Below, piece after piece: positions 1-9,193 of a DNA stretch of 56,201 nucleotides; the stretch's first letter is position 1, and each line of letters opens with the position of its first letter. The DNA is from Alphaproteobacteria bacterium (GTDB taxonomy: Bacteria > Pseudomonadota > Alphaproteobacteria > M2410): NCBI GenBank assembly GCA_030614785.1, contig JAUWTJ010000019.1, positions 1-56,201 on the forward strand. Direction: 5' to 3'. A model generated the notes under the pieces. It was not told the DNA's origin. It was given only the letters and a program-made list of their open reading frames with translations, and searched no databases. The position numbers and the translations under genes are program-made.

Positions 1-282
1 GCGCTGCAGGACAGGTTTTGCACCGAGCTCGTCGGTCTCAATCCGGATTTCCAGACCGGCGAGGGCTATGACGTGGATGCGCCGGGTGAGGGCAATCTCA
101 CAATGTGTACCAATTACGTCGCCCAGACCCATGACTGCCTCGCCATGACCCTTGAGATGCCGTTCAAGGACACGGTGGAGACGCCGAACGACATCACTGG
201 CTGGTCGCCGGAGCGATCTCGCAAATTGGGCGAAGCCTGTCTCGGCTCGCTTTACCGGGTGGTTGACGATCTGCGGGATTAG
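1..282 (+). CDS. M14 family zinc carboxypeptidase, C-terminal fragment
   Basis: The reading frame is open from the first base of the window, so this is the 3' end of a gene that starts outside it. The fragment carries a Cys-rich loop followed by MTLEMPFKD, which matches the segment holding the catalytic glutamate in cytosolic-type M14 carboxypeptidases (codon at 154-156), and then the GWSPERSRKLG tail seen in bacterial members of that family. The family removes C-terminal amino acids using a zinc ion; the zinc ligands would lie upstream and are not visible. Family assignment is fairly secure; substrate is unknown. Confidence 0.7.
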   Translation, partial: ALQDRFCTELVGLNPDFQTGEGYDVDAPGEGNLTMCTNYVAQTHDCLAMTLEMPFKDTVETPNDITGWSPERSRKLGEACLGSLYRVVDDLRD

Positions 283-323
283 GTCTTCACTCCAGATAGT
301 TTGAACCAAAAGGTCGGGGTGCT

Positions 324-1181
324 ATGAAAGTATTTATCAGTGTTGATATGGAAGGCATATCCGGGCTTGTTCGGTGGGCGGATGTTGTCACGCGAGGCAT
401 AGATTACCAGCTTAACAGGTCGCTGATGACGGCGGATGCCAACGCCGCGATTGATGGGGCGTTTGAAGCCGGTGCGACAGAGGTTATCGTGGAGGAAAAC
501 CACGGTATTGAAGATCTCTGCAACCTGTTGATGGATGAGATTGATCCGCGCGCGCAGGTCATTCGTGGGGCCGGCAGACCAGGAGCGACGACGATGGCGG
601 GGCTGGACGCGTCGATCGGTGTTGTCTTGCTGGTGGGTCATCATGGGCGCGCCGGTTCGTTTCCGGGGATTATGGCGCACACGATTTCATATGGATGGTT
701 CAAGCTCGTAAGGCTGCAGGGCGAACCCATTGGCGAGGCCGATTTCTTTGCTATCAGGGCCGGGGAGCTCGGTGTGCCGATTGGCATGGTGAGCGGCGAT
801 CAGGTGGTTGCGCAGCAGGTGAGGGAGATCTGTCCGTGGGCGGAGACGGTCGAGGTGAAACAAGCCTATGGCAATCAATCTGCCAGGTGTATTCCGCCGG
901 CACGGGCAAGGCCGCTCATACGAGAGGGCGCGCAACGAGCTGTGGCCCGAGCGATGGCGGGGGAGCTTCAAATTTATACCGGAGTCAGAAGCCCATATGA
1001 ATTTGAAGTGGAGCTTGCCAAACCTGTCACCGAGGCCATGAGCGAAAACATCACCGCGCAGGACAGTTTTGAAATCCTCGACGAGAAACGCATTCTGGTC
1101 ACCGCACCTGACATGGATCTGGGCTTTCGCCGTGTCGCCTATATCAGCTATGCCGAAAAGGCTGGCGTCACGCGCTATTGA
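324..1181 (+). CDS. M55 family D-aminopeptidase (DppA-like)
   Basis: A 285-residue protein beginning MKVFISVDMEG, the classic opening of DppA-type M55 peptidases, which release N-terminal D-amino acids from peptides using two zinc ions. Residues in the positions of the Bacillus subtilis DppA metal ligands are present: Asp8, Glu10, His60, a His pair at 106-107 and Glu138. His119 lies where the catalytic histidine would be expected. The length is normal for the family. It follows the M14 carboxypeptidase by about 40 bases on the same strand, so the two peptidases may be co-transcribed and take part in peptide or peptidoglycan-peptide turnover. Family is secure; the physiological substrate is inferred only. 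Confidence 0.88.
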   Translation: MKVFISVDMEGISGLVRWADVVTRGIDYQLNRSLMTADANAAIDGAFEAGATEVIVEENHGIEDLCNLLMDEIDPRAQVIRGAGRPGATTMAGLDASIGVVLLVGHHGRAGSFPGIMAHTISYGWFKLVRLQGEPIGEADFFAIRAGELGVPIGMVSGDQVVAQQVREICPWAETVEVKQAYGNQSARCIPPARARPLIREGAQRAVARAMAGELQIYTGVRSPYEFEVELAKPVTEAMSENITAQDSFEILDEKRILVTAPDMDLGFRRVAYISYAEKAGVTRY

Positions 1182-1317
1182 AGCGGGTGAAGGGCAGAAA
1201 TGATCTGAGGTCTGCTCTATCGCCTGCAACGGACCATGTGGGGCGTGATCTGAAATGTCTTTTCATGACCCGAAACGGTCATTTGTACACCGGGCCAACC
1301 ACTGTTAAGTTCCACCC

Positions 1318-1674
1318 ATGAAGCAAATACGAGTTGACAAGAAGTTTGAAGCAAGCTGCACAGTCGAGAATGACTTTGGATTTGGCGAAGTGTTTCATAC
1401 GCAACGAAACCGGCATGGTGGAGCGGTGCTGACTCCGATTGCCCGGTTTTACATTTCGAGACCAGTACATCCGGATGGGTTCAATCCACATTGGCGACTG
1501 GATTGTTTTGTGAGAAAGGATCACAAGTTATCGCCTGATCCTGAATACATCGGGAGACAATTGCTATCCGCTTTGATCGCGAATGAGGTCTGTGATGAGC
1601 CTGTTTGGCTTTCATGGCATTTGTCGGAAGAAGTGGGCGGTAACGATTTCGGAGATGTGTTTGAAGAGTTTTAG
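1318..1674 (+). CDS. Hypothetical protein, 118 aa
   Basis: I do not recognise this protein. It is soluble, with no signal peptide or membrane segment. It has several aromatic positions (FYISRPVHPDGFNPHWRLD) and ends in an acidic stretch. An in-frame stop lies just upstream, so the ATG at 1318 is the only usable start, although no good ribosome site precedes it. The gene is less GC-rich than its neighbours and is followed 48 bases later by a second unrecognised small gene, so the two may form a small transferred unit. Coding status is likely but not certain. Confidence 0.5.
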   Translation: MKQIRVDKKFEASCTVENDFGFGEVFHTQRNRHGGAVLTPIARFYISRPVHPDGFNPHWRLDCFVRKDHKLSPDPEYIGRQLLSALIANEVCDEPVWLSWHLSEEVGGNDFGDVFEEF

Positions 1675-1710
1675 GGTGCAGGCAACTTCTCTCCTAGCCC
1701 GGTTCCAATC

Positions 1711-1717
1711 AGGAGGT
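1711..1717 (+). promoter_or_regulatory. Ribosome binding site fixing a TTG start
   Basis: A near-perfect AGGAGGT lies 5-6 bases before the TTG codon at 1723. No ATG competes nearby in that frame, so this site decides the start of the following gene. Confidence 0.7.
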
Positions 1718-1722
1718 GTACT

Positions 1723-2022
1723 TTGACAGCACTTGACATTTCAAAGATTGAAATCGACGCGGGCGGTCGGCTGCTAGTCTATCCCCAAGATGGGAATATT
1801 CCCCTTTATGAGTATGTGTACCGTGCGGCCAAGGGTGTCTATTGGAATCGCGATATGCAATGCCTGTACATGAAAGAAGCATCTGACTGGACCTATGGCC
1901 AGATATTCGAGAACATAATGGATGCCGTCAAAAGCGAGCTGGGCATAAGTTTGTCAATCGAAGATGAGTCTGAATGGAAAAACATTGCGGATGACATCAA
2001 ACTCGAAATCAAGAACAACTAA
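1723..2022 (+). CDS. Hypothetical protein, 99 aa (TTG start)
   Basis: A small acidic protein of unknown function. Translation is predicted from TTG because of the strong upstream AGGAGGT. The sequence has a compact alpha/beta look, with an N-terminal strand region (IEIDAGGRLLVYP), a central tyrosine-rich YEYVYRAAKGVYW, and a helical C-terminus with a DESEW motif. I vaguely recall similar roughly 100-residue proteins in accessory regions of other bacteria but cannot name a family. It sits directly after another unrecognised small gene. A toxin-immunity or cassette role would be speculation. Confidence 0.55.
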   Translation: MTALDISKIEIDAGGRLLVYPQDGNIPLYEYVYRAAKGVYWNRDMQCLYMKEASDWTYGQIFENIMDAVKSELGISLSIEDESEWKNIADDIKLEIKNN

Positions 2023-2420
2023 GATATGCCTGCCGAGTGGATGATCGCCAAAGCTGTCGGTGTTTGTCGTATCAATAAATCTTGTCCATCGTCCGCTGTC
2101 GGCTAACAACGGCCTGTTTCGAGACAAGGCGATTGCGTCCGTTTTCGGGGTCAAAGCAGACCTGGAGGGTTAATAGATCGCCGGAGGGATCAGCCCGTCA
2201 AGGGACGTCGTATACTGCTTGTCGTGCGGGGTCTCTGGACCGGATTAGTGATTTTTCTTTATGGGGACCTGGTGTTATGGCATGCTTGGTGTCAATAGGA
2301 GGGTGCGGCGCACCTTCCTGCCGGGAGGGTCGCGCGGAAATGGAGGCTGGCGCTGCGTCCCGAGACAGGGTTAATATAAGCGAAAGCAAAAACAGCCGAA
2401 TCGCTTGAGGGAGAACCATT
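2023..2420. other. Intergenic stretch, no gene seen
   Basis: About 400 bases between a small hypothetical gene and the DUF3604 operon. The open frames here on both strands lack homology-like features and good ribosome sites, and some run antisense into the start of the downstream lipoprotein. The region probably carries the promoter for the DUF3604 operon, but I cannot pick out a convincing -35/-10 pair. Confidence 0.5.
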
Positions 2421-4556
2421 GTGCCGAATCTTTCCAGAATAGTTGTAACCAGCGTTCTTGTATGCGGTCTTGCGGGACTTGTTGCGTGTTCAGAGGAAAA
2501 CAAACCGGCGGAGGGCGCCGCTGAACTGGAAGTCGCTTCGGCGGACAATCACGCAGAGGCGGCGGACCCGACCGCTGGCGATGCCAGCGCACCTGCCGAG
2601 ACCCCCAACATTATCACCGGCCCACAATCCAGCGATCCGCGCGATCCGGCCAACGCTGCGGCGCGCCGCTTTGTTAATATCAAGCTGGATATGCCGGCGG
2701 ATGTCATGGTCGGCAACCCGGCAGCAAATGCACAGCGGAACGCCTATTTCGGTGACCTCCATGTTCACACGACCTATTCTTTTGATGCCTTTGCTTTTGG
2801 CACCATGGCAACACCCTATGATGCTTATCGCTACGCAAAGGGCGAAGCCATCAAGCATCCTGGCGGGTTTGACGTTCAGCTGCGCGAGCCGCTGGACTTT
2901 TATGCTGTGACGGATCACGCCATGTTCCTTGGACTCGTCAAGGAAGCGGCAGATACGTCAACCGAATTCTCCAAATTGCCCCATGTCCAGTATATGCATA
3001 ATATGAATGCCCCGGAAAATCTGAACATCGGGACGCTTCCTGTACGGATAAAAACATTTACAACGTTTCTGGTGGAAACTCTGTTCGGTCTGGACGACGG
3101 GGTGATTGATCAGGAGATGGTCAACGGCGTTATCAAGAATGCCTGGGCAGATACGATCAAGGCCGCAGAAGAGTTTAACAAGCCGGGCGAGTTCACGACT
3201 TTTGTCGCTTATGAATATACCTCGTCCTCCCTTGACCGGGGCAATCTGCATCGCAATGTGATCTTTCGCAGTGCCGACAAGCTCCCGGAGATACCGTTCT
3301 CAAGGTTCCATAGCACCAATCCCGAAGGGCTTTGGGACTGGATGGATGGACTGCGTGAACAGGGCATTGAGACCCTTGCGATTCCGCATAACTCGAACGG
3401 CTCCAACGGTCAGATGTTCAAGCTTGTGGACTGGGCTGAAAACCCGATGGACGACGCTTACGCTGACCGTCGCATGCGCAACGAGCCGCTCATAGAGATC
3501 ACGCAGGTCAAGGGGACATCGGAGACCCATCCGGTGCTTTCTGACTCAGATGAGTGGGCCAACTTTGAAATCATGCCCTACCGGGTCGCGACAACGCTCC
3601 CCAGTGAACCACATGGCTCCTACGCGCGGGAAGCTCTCCTGAATGGTCTTGCCTTTGAAGACAAGGGCACGGCGAACCCTTATAAGTTCGGATTTATTGG
3701 TTCCTCGGACACACACACCGGCGCAATTTCTGACGATGAATCGAATTATTTCGCAAAAGTCGGCTTGCTGGATGCGACCAGCGACCTGAGGGGGTCATCG
3801 CCGCTGTCTGATAAAATGGCGGCGCTTGTCCGCTCATCCGGCAGAGTTGATGTCAAGGAAGTCGATGGCAAATCCTGGACGTCCGGCGCCTATGAGACTT
3901 TCGGTGCGTCGGGGCTGGCCGCTGTCTGGGCCGAGGAAAACACGCGCGAGGCTATCTATGATGCCTTCCGCCGGAAGGAAACTTTCGCGACCTCAGGGCC
4001 GCGCATGCGCGTGCGCTTCTTCGGCGGTTTTGGATTTGACGAAGCCATGCTCGGCGCTTCAGATTTTGTGACACGAGCCTATGCAGAAGGGGTCTCGATG
4101 GGGTCGGACCTTCTGACCGCCGGCGACCAGGCTCCCAGCTTTATTGCCTGGGCGACGCGGGATGCTCGTTCCGTTGGCCTGCAACGGCTGCAGATTGTCA
4201 AGGGCTGGACTACCGGGGGCGAACACCATGAAAAAGTTTATGATGTCGCTTGTTCCGATGGTGGCCGCCTCGATCCTACGACAAACCGCTGCCCGGACAA
4301 TGGCGCTCGCGTCGATGTTTCAGATTGCTCGGTCACATCAGGTGTTGGCGACCCGGAACTGAAGACGGTCTGGAAGGATCCCGATTTCGATCCGGCTGTC
4401 AGAGCTTTCTACTACGTCCGTGTGCTGGAAAACCCGACGTGCCGCTGGTCAACCTGGGATGCAATAAAAGCCGGAGTTGCGCCGCGTTCGGATCTCCAGC
4501 TCACCATTCAGGAACGCGCCTGGTCTTCACCAATCTGGGTCGTGCCACAAGGCTAG
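2421..4556 (+). CDS. DUF3604 domain lipoprotein (first of tandem pair)
   Basis: A 711-residue protein with a lipoprotein signal peptide; the lipobox LVAC puts the acylated Cys at residue 23, so it should be anchored on the periplasmic face. GTG start preceded by GAGGGAGAA. After a low-complexity Ala/Glu-rich linker, the DUF3604 domain opens with YFGDLHVHTTYSFDAF at 109-124. It also has VTDHAMFLG near 165, QVKGTSETHP near 362 and GSSDTHTG near 426. The His/Asp-rich motifs resemble metal-dependent PHP-type phosphoesterase active sites, which suggests a hydrolase, but no activity is established for DUF3604 to my knowledge. It is followed by a paralogue after 54 bases. Confidence 0.85.
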   Translation: MPNLSRIVVTSVLVCGLAGLVACSEENKPAEGAAELEVASADNHAEAADPTAGDASAPAETPNIITGPQSSDPRDPANAAARRFVNIKLDMPADVMVGNPAANAQRNAYFGDLHVHTTYSFDAFAFGTMATPYDAYRYAKGEAIKHPGGFDVQLREPLDFYAVTDHAMFLGLVKEAADTSTEFSKLPHVQYMHNMNAPENLNIGTLPVRIKTFTTFLVETLFGLDDGVIDQEMVNGVIKNAWADTIKAAEEFNKPGEFTTFVAYEYTSSSLDRGNLHRNVIFRSADKLPEIPFSRFHSTNPEGLWDWMDGLREQGIETLAIPHNSNGSNGQMFKLVDWAENPMDDAYADRRMRNEPLIEITQVKGTSETHPVLSDSDEWANFEIMPYRVATTLPSEPHGSYAREALLNGLAFEDKGTANPYKFGFIGSSDTHTGAISDDESNYFAKVGLLDATSDLRGSSPLSDKMAALVRSSGRVDVKEVDGKSWTSGAYETFGASGLAAVWAEENTREAIYDAFRRKETFATSGPRMRVRFFGGFGFDEAMLGASDFVTRAYAEGVSMGSDLLTAGDQAPSFIAWATRDARSVGLQRLQIVKGWTTGGEHHEKVYDVACSDGGRLDPTTNRCPDNGARVDVSDCSVTSGVGDPELKTVWKDPDFDPAVRAFYYVRVLENPTCRWSTWDAIKAGVAPRSDLQLTIQERAWSSPIWVVPQG

Positions 4557-4610
4557 AGCGACAAGGTGCAGAACAATACGCCGTAACCCGTGATCGAACA
4601 GGATAGAATA

Positions 4611-6521
4611 ATGAACAACAGTATCAAACTACCCATTATCGCCGTTGGACTTTTCGCACTGGCGGCATGCGGAGAAGACGAGGCCGCAAGGACGGAGGCT
4701 CCGCAACCTGTGGCGCCCCTTGCAGATACTGCGTCGGGAGAGAGCAGTGCGGTGGCGGATATCTCGCCCACCAATGTTTATTTCGGCGACACGCATTTGC
4801 ACACCAAGTGGTCCCTTGACGCCTTTTTGATGCAAAATCGCAGTGTTGACCCTGACACTGCTTACCGCTTTGCCAAAGGGCTGCCAACTGTGCACCCCTA
4901 TCACCGGGCACGGGTTCAACTGCAAAGGCCGCTCGACTTTCTGGCCGTGACCGACCACGCTGAATATCTTGGCGTATTTCCAAAGATCGGCGAAGGTGAC
5001 CCGGTGGCTGTTGCCTCCGCTGCGGGCAAGCTTTTGAAAGAAGACATTGATGCAGGTCGCGAGTTCATGGCCTTTGGCAAGATGCTGGGCTCGACAGCTG
5101 GGCTGAAGCAGGACAAGGCAGTGGACCAGATTGTCTCCTCGGTCTGGGGAGACCTGATTGATGCGGCGGAGCGGCACAATGAGCCTGGCACCTTCACGAC
5201 TTTTCTTGGCTGGGAATGGACCACAATCTACCAGGGTGCCAATCTCCACCGCATCGTCCTGATGAAAGACGGACGAGACAAGGCCGAGCAGATAATACCC
5301 TACGGCTTTCTGGAGAGTGGTCCGGACCCCAGGGCCCTTTGGAGCTGGCTTGAAGAGACCACCGAGCGGATCGGCGCAACATTTATTGCCATCCCGCACA
5401 ATTCCAATATCAGTAAGGGGATGATGTTCTCGAAGAATGATATCAACGGGACTCCGATTACGCCAGATTATGCCAAAATCAGTGCGAAGTGGGAGCCGAT
5501 TGTCGAGGTGACACAGGTCAAGGGTGATTCAGAATCTCACCCCAGGCTTTCGCCGAATGATGAATTTGCTGATTTTGAGGTCTATGAACATCTTATGTCC
5601 ATGACCGATGAAAAGGCTGAAGCCCAACCCGGCGACTATGTCCGCAACGGCCTCATGGTGGGTCTGGAATTGAAGGAGAGCCTCGGCACCAATCCCTTCA
5701 AATATGGCATGATCGGATCGACAGACGCCCATACCGGCCTGTCCAACGCCGAGGAAATGAATTTCACCGGCAAATATCCGACAGACTCGATCCCTGAAAA
5801 CAAGGGAATAGGCGTCATTCCCGGAGCCGGCGAAGGGGGTGGCTCAAAGGGCTGGGACCTGGGGGCGGCTGGCCTCGCTGCGGTCTGGGCCGAGGAAAAT
5901 TCGCGTGAAGCCATTTTCACCGCCTTCCAGAGAAGAGAAACCTATGCGACCACCGGCACCCGCCTGAAGGTCCGCTTTTTCGGTGGCTGGGATTTCTCCG
6001 AAGATGACCTGAATGCTTCCGACTTTGCAAGCATTGGCTACACCCGCGGCGTTCCGATGGGCGGCGATCTCGTCAACACTGGCAGCGACAAGGTGCCATC
6101 CTTCATGGTCTACGCGGTGAAAGACCCGCTCGGGGCAAATCTCGACCGTGTGCAGATTGTCAAAGGCTGGCTCGATCAAACCGGCACGACGCATGAAAAG
6201 GTCTTTGATGTTGTCTGGGCCGGGGATCGGGTAAAGAATGCTGAAGGTAAGGTTCCTGCGGTTGGCAATACGGTCGATCTTGAAACGGCCCGGTATGAAA
6301 ACTCCATCGGGGCTGTCGAGCTTTCGACGCTCTGGAGCGATCCGGACTTTGATGCAGCGCTGAGCGCCTTTTATTATGTGCGTGTGCTTGAAATACCGAC
6401 ACCACGTCACACGCTGTTCGACGCGGTGGCTCTGGGGCAATCCTTCACGGAAATGGGCAAGCCTGCAACCATTCAAGAACGCGCCTATACCTCGCCGATC
6501 TGGTATGAACCGGCGCAGTGA
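4611..6521 (+). CDS. DUF3604 domain lipoprotein (second of tandem pair)
   Basis: A 636-residue paralogue of the preceding gene, sharing YFGDTHLHTKWSLDAF, VTDHAEYLG, IPHNSN, QVKGDSESHP, GSTDAHTG and the C-terminal TIQERAYTSPIW. The ATG at 4611 is preferred over an upstream GTG because it gives a clean lipoprotein signal, with lipobox LAAC and Cys20. It is predicted periplasmic and lipid-anchored, with the same His/Asp metal-site pattern. The two copies are clearly diverged, so this is an old duplication, perhaps with different substrates. The downstream isomerase overlaps its stop or follows within a few bases, indicating one operon. Confidence 0.85.
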   Translation: MNNSIKLPIIAVGLFALAACGEDEAARTEAPQPVAPLADTASGESSAVADISPTNVYFGDTHLHTKWSLDAFLMQNRSVDPDTAYRFAKGLPTVHPYHRARVQLQRPLDFLAVTDHAEYLGVFPKIGEGDPVAVASAAGKLLKEDIDAGREFMAFGKMLGSTAGLKQDKAVDQIVSSVWGDLIDAAERHNEPGTFTTFLGWEWTTIYQGANLHRIVLMKDGRDKAEQIIPYGFLESGPDPRALWSWLEETTERIGATFIAIPHNSNISKGMMFSKNDINGTPITPDYAKISAKWEPIVEVTQVKGDSESHPRLSPNDEFADFEVYEHLMSMTDEKAEAQPGDYVRNGLMVGLELKESLGTNPFKYGMIGSTDAHTGLSNAEEMNFTGKYPTDSIPENKGIGVIPGAGEGGGSKGWDLGAAGLAAVWAEENSREAIFTAFQRRETYATTGTRLKVRFFGGWDFSEDDLNASDFASIGYTRGVPMGGDLVNTGSDKVPSFMVYAVKDPLGANLDRVQIVKGWLDQTGTTHEKVFDVVWAGDRVKNAEGKVPAVGNTVDLETARYENSIGAVELSTLWSDPDFDAALSAFYYVRVLEIPTPRHTLFDAVALGQSFTEMGKPATIQERAYTSPIWYEPAQ

Positions 6522-7420
6522 GGTCGCAGCGCATAACGATGATCAGTAGCTTTTCTATGAAAATTCAGTCCTTGTTGAAAGAACCCTTCGTGCACTTTCT
6601 TGTGCTCGGAGGGCTCGTCTTTGGTGCTTTTTCACTTTGGGGCGCGAGCCGTGACGGGATTGACCACAATGTGGTCGTCACTTCGGCGGATGTTGCTCGT
6701 CTTGAGGCGTTATGGCAGACGCAATATTCAAGAGCGCCGACAGGCGAAGAGTTGAGCGCCATCATTGACAATCATATCAAGGAAGAAGTGCTCTACCGCG
6801 AGGCGATGGCGCTGGGTCTTGCTGATGATGACATCATAGTCAGGCGCCGGTTGGTGCAAAAGTTTCTTTTTCTTTCTGAAGACCTGATCCCGATCGCGGA
6901 ACCGGGCGAGGAAGTGCTTACGGACTATTATGAGGCGCACCGGGATCGCTACCTGGTGTCACCGCAGACATCGTTCCGGCATGTCTATCTGAGTGCGGAA
7001 AAAAGGGGTGAGATGGCAAGGGCGGATGCTGTGTTGCTGATCGCCCGTTTGCAAAAGGGTGATGACAACTGGCGTGAGCTTGGGGATCCTTTCATGTTGC
7101 AGCGCGAATATGCTGCACGAAAGGAAACTGAAATCGCCGAGCTTTTCGGCTCTGGTTTTGCAGGCGCTTTGCAGGATGTCGAGGAAGGCGAGTGGACGGG
7201 ACCCGTTCGCTCCGCCTATGGGTGGCATGGCGTCAAGATTTTGGACCGTGCACTGCAGACCTTGCCGCCCCTGGCGGAAATTCGCAATGAAGTCATTGCC
7301 GATTATTCTGGCGAGCAGAGACAGAATGCCAACCAGGCCTTCTATCAAGCCGTTCGGGATCGTTACACGGTCTCTATTGAGCGAGATGCAGAAAGTATAA
7401 ATCGGAGCGCAGCTCAATGA
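6518..7420 (+). CDS. Membrane-anchored parvulin-type peptidylprolyl isomerase
   Basis: A protein of up to 300 residues with one N-terminal membrane helix (roughly residues 25-42 of the longest form) preceded by KEPFVHFLVLGG, a typical opening of alphaproteobacterial PpiC-like anchored isomerases. A SurA-like helical region follows, then a parvulin domain at about 155-260 ending in GPVRSAYGWHGVKIL. The family catalyses proline cis/trans isomerisation or acts as a periplasmic chaperone. Start choice is uncertain: GTG 6518 overlaps the previous stop, while ATG 6539 or 6557 would also keep the anchor. It overlaps the next gene by ATGA, so it probably assists folding of the DUF3604 or HupE-like partners (inference). 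Confidence 0.82.
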   Translation: MRSQRITMISSFSMKIQSLLKEPFVHFLVLGGLVFGAFSLWGASRDGIDHNVVVTSADVARLEALWQTQYSRAPTGEELSAIIDNHIKEEVLYREAMALGLADDDIIVRRRLVQKFLFLSEDLIPIAEPGEEVLTDYYEAHRDRYLVSPQTSFRHVYLSAEKRGEMARADAVLLIARLQKGDDNWRELGDPFMLQREYAARKETEIAELFGSGFAGALQDVEEGEWTGPVRSAYGWHGVKILDRALQTLPPLAEIRNEVIADYSGEQRQNANQAFYQAVRDRYTVSIERDAESINRSAAQ

Positions 7421-8421
7421 GTCGGGGTTTCCTGTTTATTGTCCTGGCACTGCTTCTTGTCCCTGCCGCAAGCGCGCATGAAGTCCGGCCAGCCTGGCTG
7501 CAGATCTCTGAAACACAGGTCGCGGGCACCTATGATCTTGTCTGGAAACAACCGGTTTTGGCCGACAGACGGTTAAAGATCGACCCGGTTTTGCCTGCTT
7601 CCTGTGAGACGATGAACCTGGGTCCTGGCGAAATGACCGGCTCTGCGCTGATTGTGCGATCCCGGATAATATGTGGCAGCGAGGGCCTTGAGGGACAGAC
7701 GATCACGATTGCTGGTCTTGAACGCACAATGGTTGATGTTTTTGTGGAGATCGTTTCATCGGGTGGCGACACACACACGCTGATCCTGAAACCGCAACGA
7801 GCTTCTTTTGTGATGGAGGCAGGTGCAGGTGCAAAATCGGGTACAGGATTTCTCAGTTACTTTCGCCTCGGCGTCGAACACCTGTTGACCGGGTTTGACC
7901 ACATCCTTTTTGTTATCGGTCTGGTTTTTCTGGTTCGCATGCCGATGAAGCTTGTCAAGGTCGTGACCTCGTTTACGGTCGCCCATTCGCTGACCCTTGG
8001 TCTTTCCACATGGGGGCTTGTTTCTCTTTCCCAGGGCGCGGTCGAAGCGGTTATTGCGCTCAGTATTTTGTTCCTTGCCGTTGAGCTCGTCAGGGCAGGG
8101 CGCGCCGAGGACAGCCTGCTGCTGCGCTATCCCTGGGCCATCACCTTTGTCTTTGGCCTGCTGCATGGTTTCGGTTTCGCTGCTGCTCTTACAGAGATTG
8201 GCCTGCCACAGGGAACCGCAGCGCTGGCACTGCTTTTGTTCAATCTTGGTGTGGAAGCGGGGCAGCTGATCATTGTTGCGCTGGTTCTGGCAGGCCTGTT
8301 TGTCATCCAGCGACTGCCGGTCGCGACGTCAGGAGGGCTGAGACATGCGCCAGCCTATCTGATCGGGACACTTGCGGCATTCTGGTTTCTCGAAAGAACG
8401 CTTTCGCTGTTCTCGGGGTGA
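7417..8421 (+). CDS. HupE/UreJ family membrane protein
   Basis: A 334-residue protein with a cleavable signal peptide ending ASA-HEVRP, a periplasmic domain of about 115 residues, then a membrane domain of about six or seven helices. The membrane part has GFDHILFVIGLVF and FTVAHSLTLGLS, the histidine-bearing signatures of the HupE/UreJ family, and GLLHGFGFA in a later helix. HupE and UreJ are nickel permeases; the long-form proteins with an N-terminal periplasmic domain have no settled substrate. The ATGA overlap with the isomerase gene shows translational coupling. It may supply a metal to the DUF3604 proteins, which carry likely metal-binding motifs; that link is inference. Confidence 0.85.
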   Translation: MSRGFLFIVLALLLVPAASAHEVRPAWLQISETQVAGTYDLVWKQPVLADRRLKIDPVLPASCETMNLGPGEMTGSALIVRSRIICGSEGLEGQTITIAGLERTMVDVFVEIVSSGGDTHTLILKPQRASFVMEAGAGAKSGTGFLSYFRLGVEHLLTGFDHILFVIGLVFLVRMPMKLVKVVTSFTVAHSLTLGLSTWGLVSLSQGAVEAVIALSILFLAVELVRAGRAEDSLLLRYPWAITFVFGLLHGFGFAAALTEIGLPQGTAALALLLFNLGVEAGQLIIVALVLAGLFVIQRLPVATSGGLRHAPAYLIGTLAAFWFLERTLSLFSG

Positions 8422-8446
8422 AGCAAGGCGGGAGCCGGGCGGCCTG

Positions 8447-9193
8447 TTAGTCGTTTGGTTCGGTGTTGTCCTGCGGGAAACCGTCGACGATCTTGCGACC
8501 TGTAAACATTGCAGAGATCAGCGTGCCGCGCTCACGAATTTCGGTGATGACCACGGCTGCGATGTGCGCGGTAATCACTACCAGAAGCGTGTAGAATGTG
8601 TAGACGTGGGTTGTGATGAAAGGTTTTCTGAAAGCGCGCATCTCTTGATAGGCTTGCTCGTTATACATTTCCTTTGCGTAGGGAACCAGGCTTGCCGGAT
8701 CAACACCCTCCGCAGCGATCCACTCCGCAATCCAGTTGCCCAGTGGCGGGTAGAAAATATCCGTTCCGGCAAGGACCAGGCCTGTCACCGCCTGTACAAA
8801 AAGCAGGACTAACATGACGGTCACGCCGATCCGGCCGAGCGGATTGTGTCCCAGGTAGCGTTTTGGATTGGCGCTGAAAAAACTCGTGATGTAATCGTGA
8901 ACCGAACGGAAGTACCCTGGCCCACCGGGCAAGATGCCGCTCCAGCGCGCATGCCGATTTCCGAAAAATCCCCAGATCAGACGAATTACGAGATTGGTGG
9001 CAAAGACATACCCCACCAAAACATGGAGTTCCTTGAGAAGGATCTTGCCCGGAGTGGAGACACCAAGGGTGCCGGCATTGAAAATGACAAGTCCGAGACC
9101 AACCAGCCCGAGGACCGCCAATACATTGATCCAGTGAAACAGGCGCGTGGGCTTGTCCCAAACGGAGTAAACTCGCAATTGTTCATTAGTCAT
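8447..9193 (-). CDS. Cytochrome b561-type di-heme membrane protein
   Basis: A 248-residue integral membrane protein of the bacterial cytochrome b561/hydrogenase b-subunit family. It opens with YSVWDKPTRLFHWINV, whose His is a typical heme ligand. Further histidines lie in the helix ELHVLVGYVFATNLVIRL and in the C-terminal helix around THVYTFYTLLVVITAH. Four membrane helices are visible. The ATG at 9193 is chosen over a longer frame because GGAAGG precedes it at a sensible distance and the conserved family sequence begins there. The family passes electrons between the quinone pool and c-type cytochromes or periplasmic enzymes. It lies next to, but is divergent from, the c-type cytochrome genes. 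Confidence 0.85.
   Translation of the reverse strand: MTNEQLRVYSVWDKPTRLFHWINVLAVLGLVGLGLVIFNAGTLGVSTPGKILLKELHVLVGYVFATNLVIRLIWGFFGNRHARWSGILPGGPGYFRSVHDYITSFFSANPKRYLGHNPLGRIGVTVMLVLLFVQAVTGLVLAGTDIFYPPLGNWIAEWIAAEGVDPASLVPYAKEMYNEQAYQEMRAFRKPFITTHVYTFYTLLVVITAHIAAVVITEIRERGTLISAMFTGRKIVDGFPQDNTEPND

Noticed and set aside
2082-2548. Overlapping small frames on both strands before the DUF3604 operon
   Set aside because: No ribosome sites or known motifs, and the minus-strand frame runs into the lipoprotein start.
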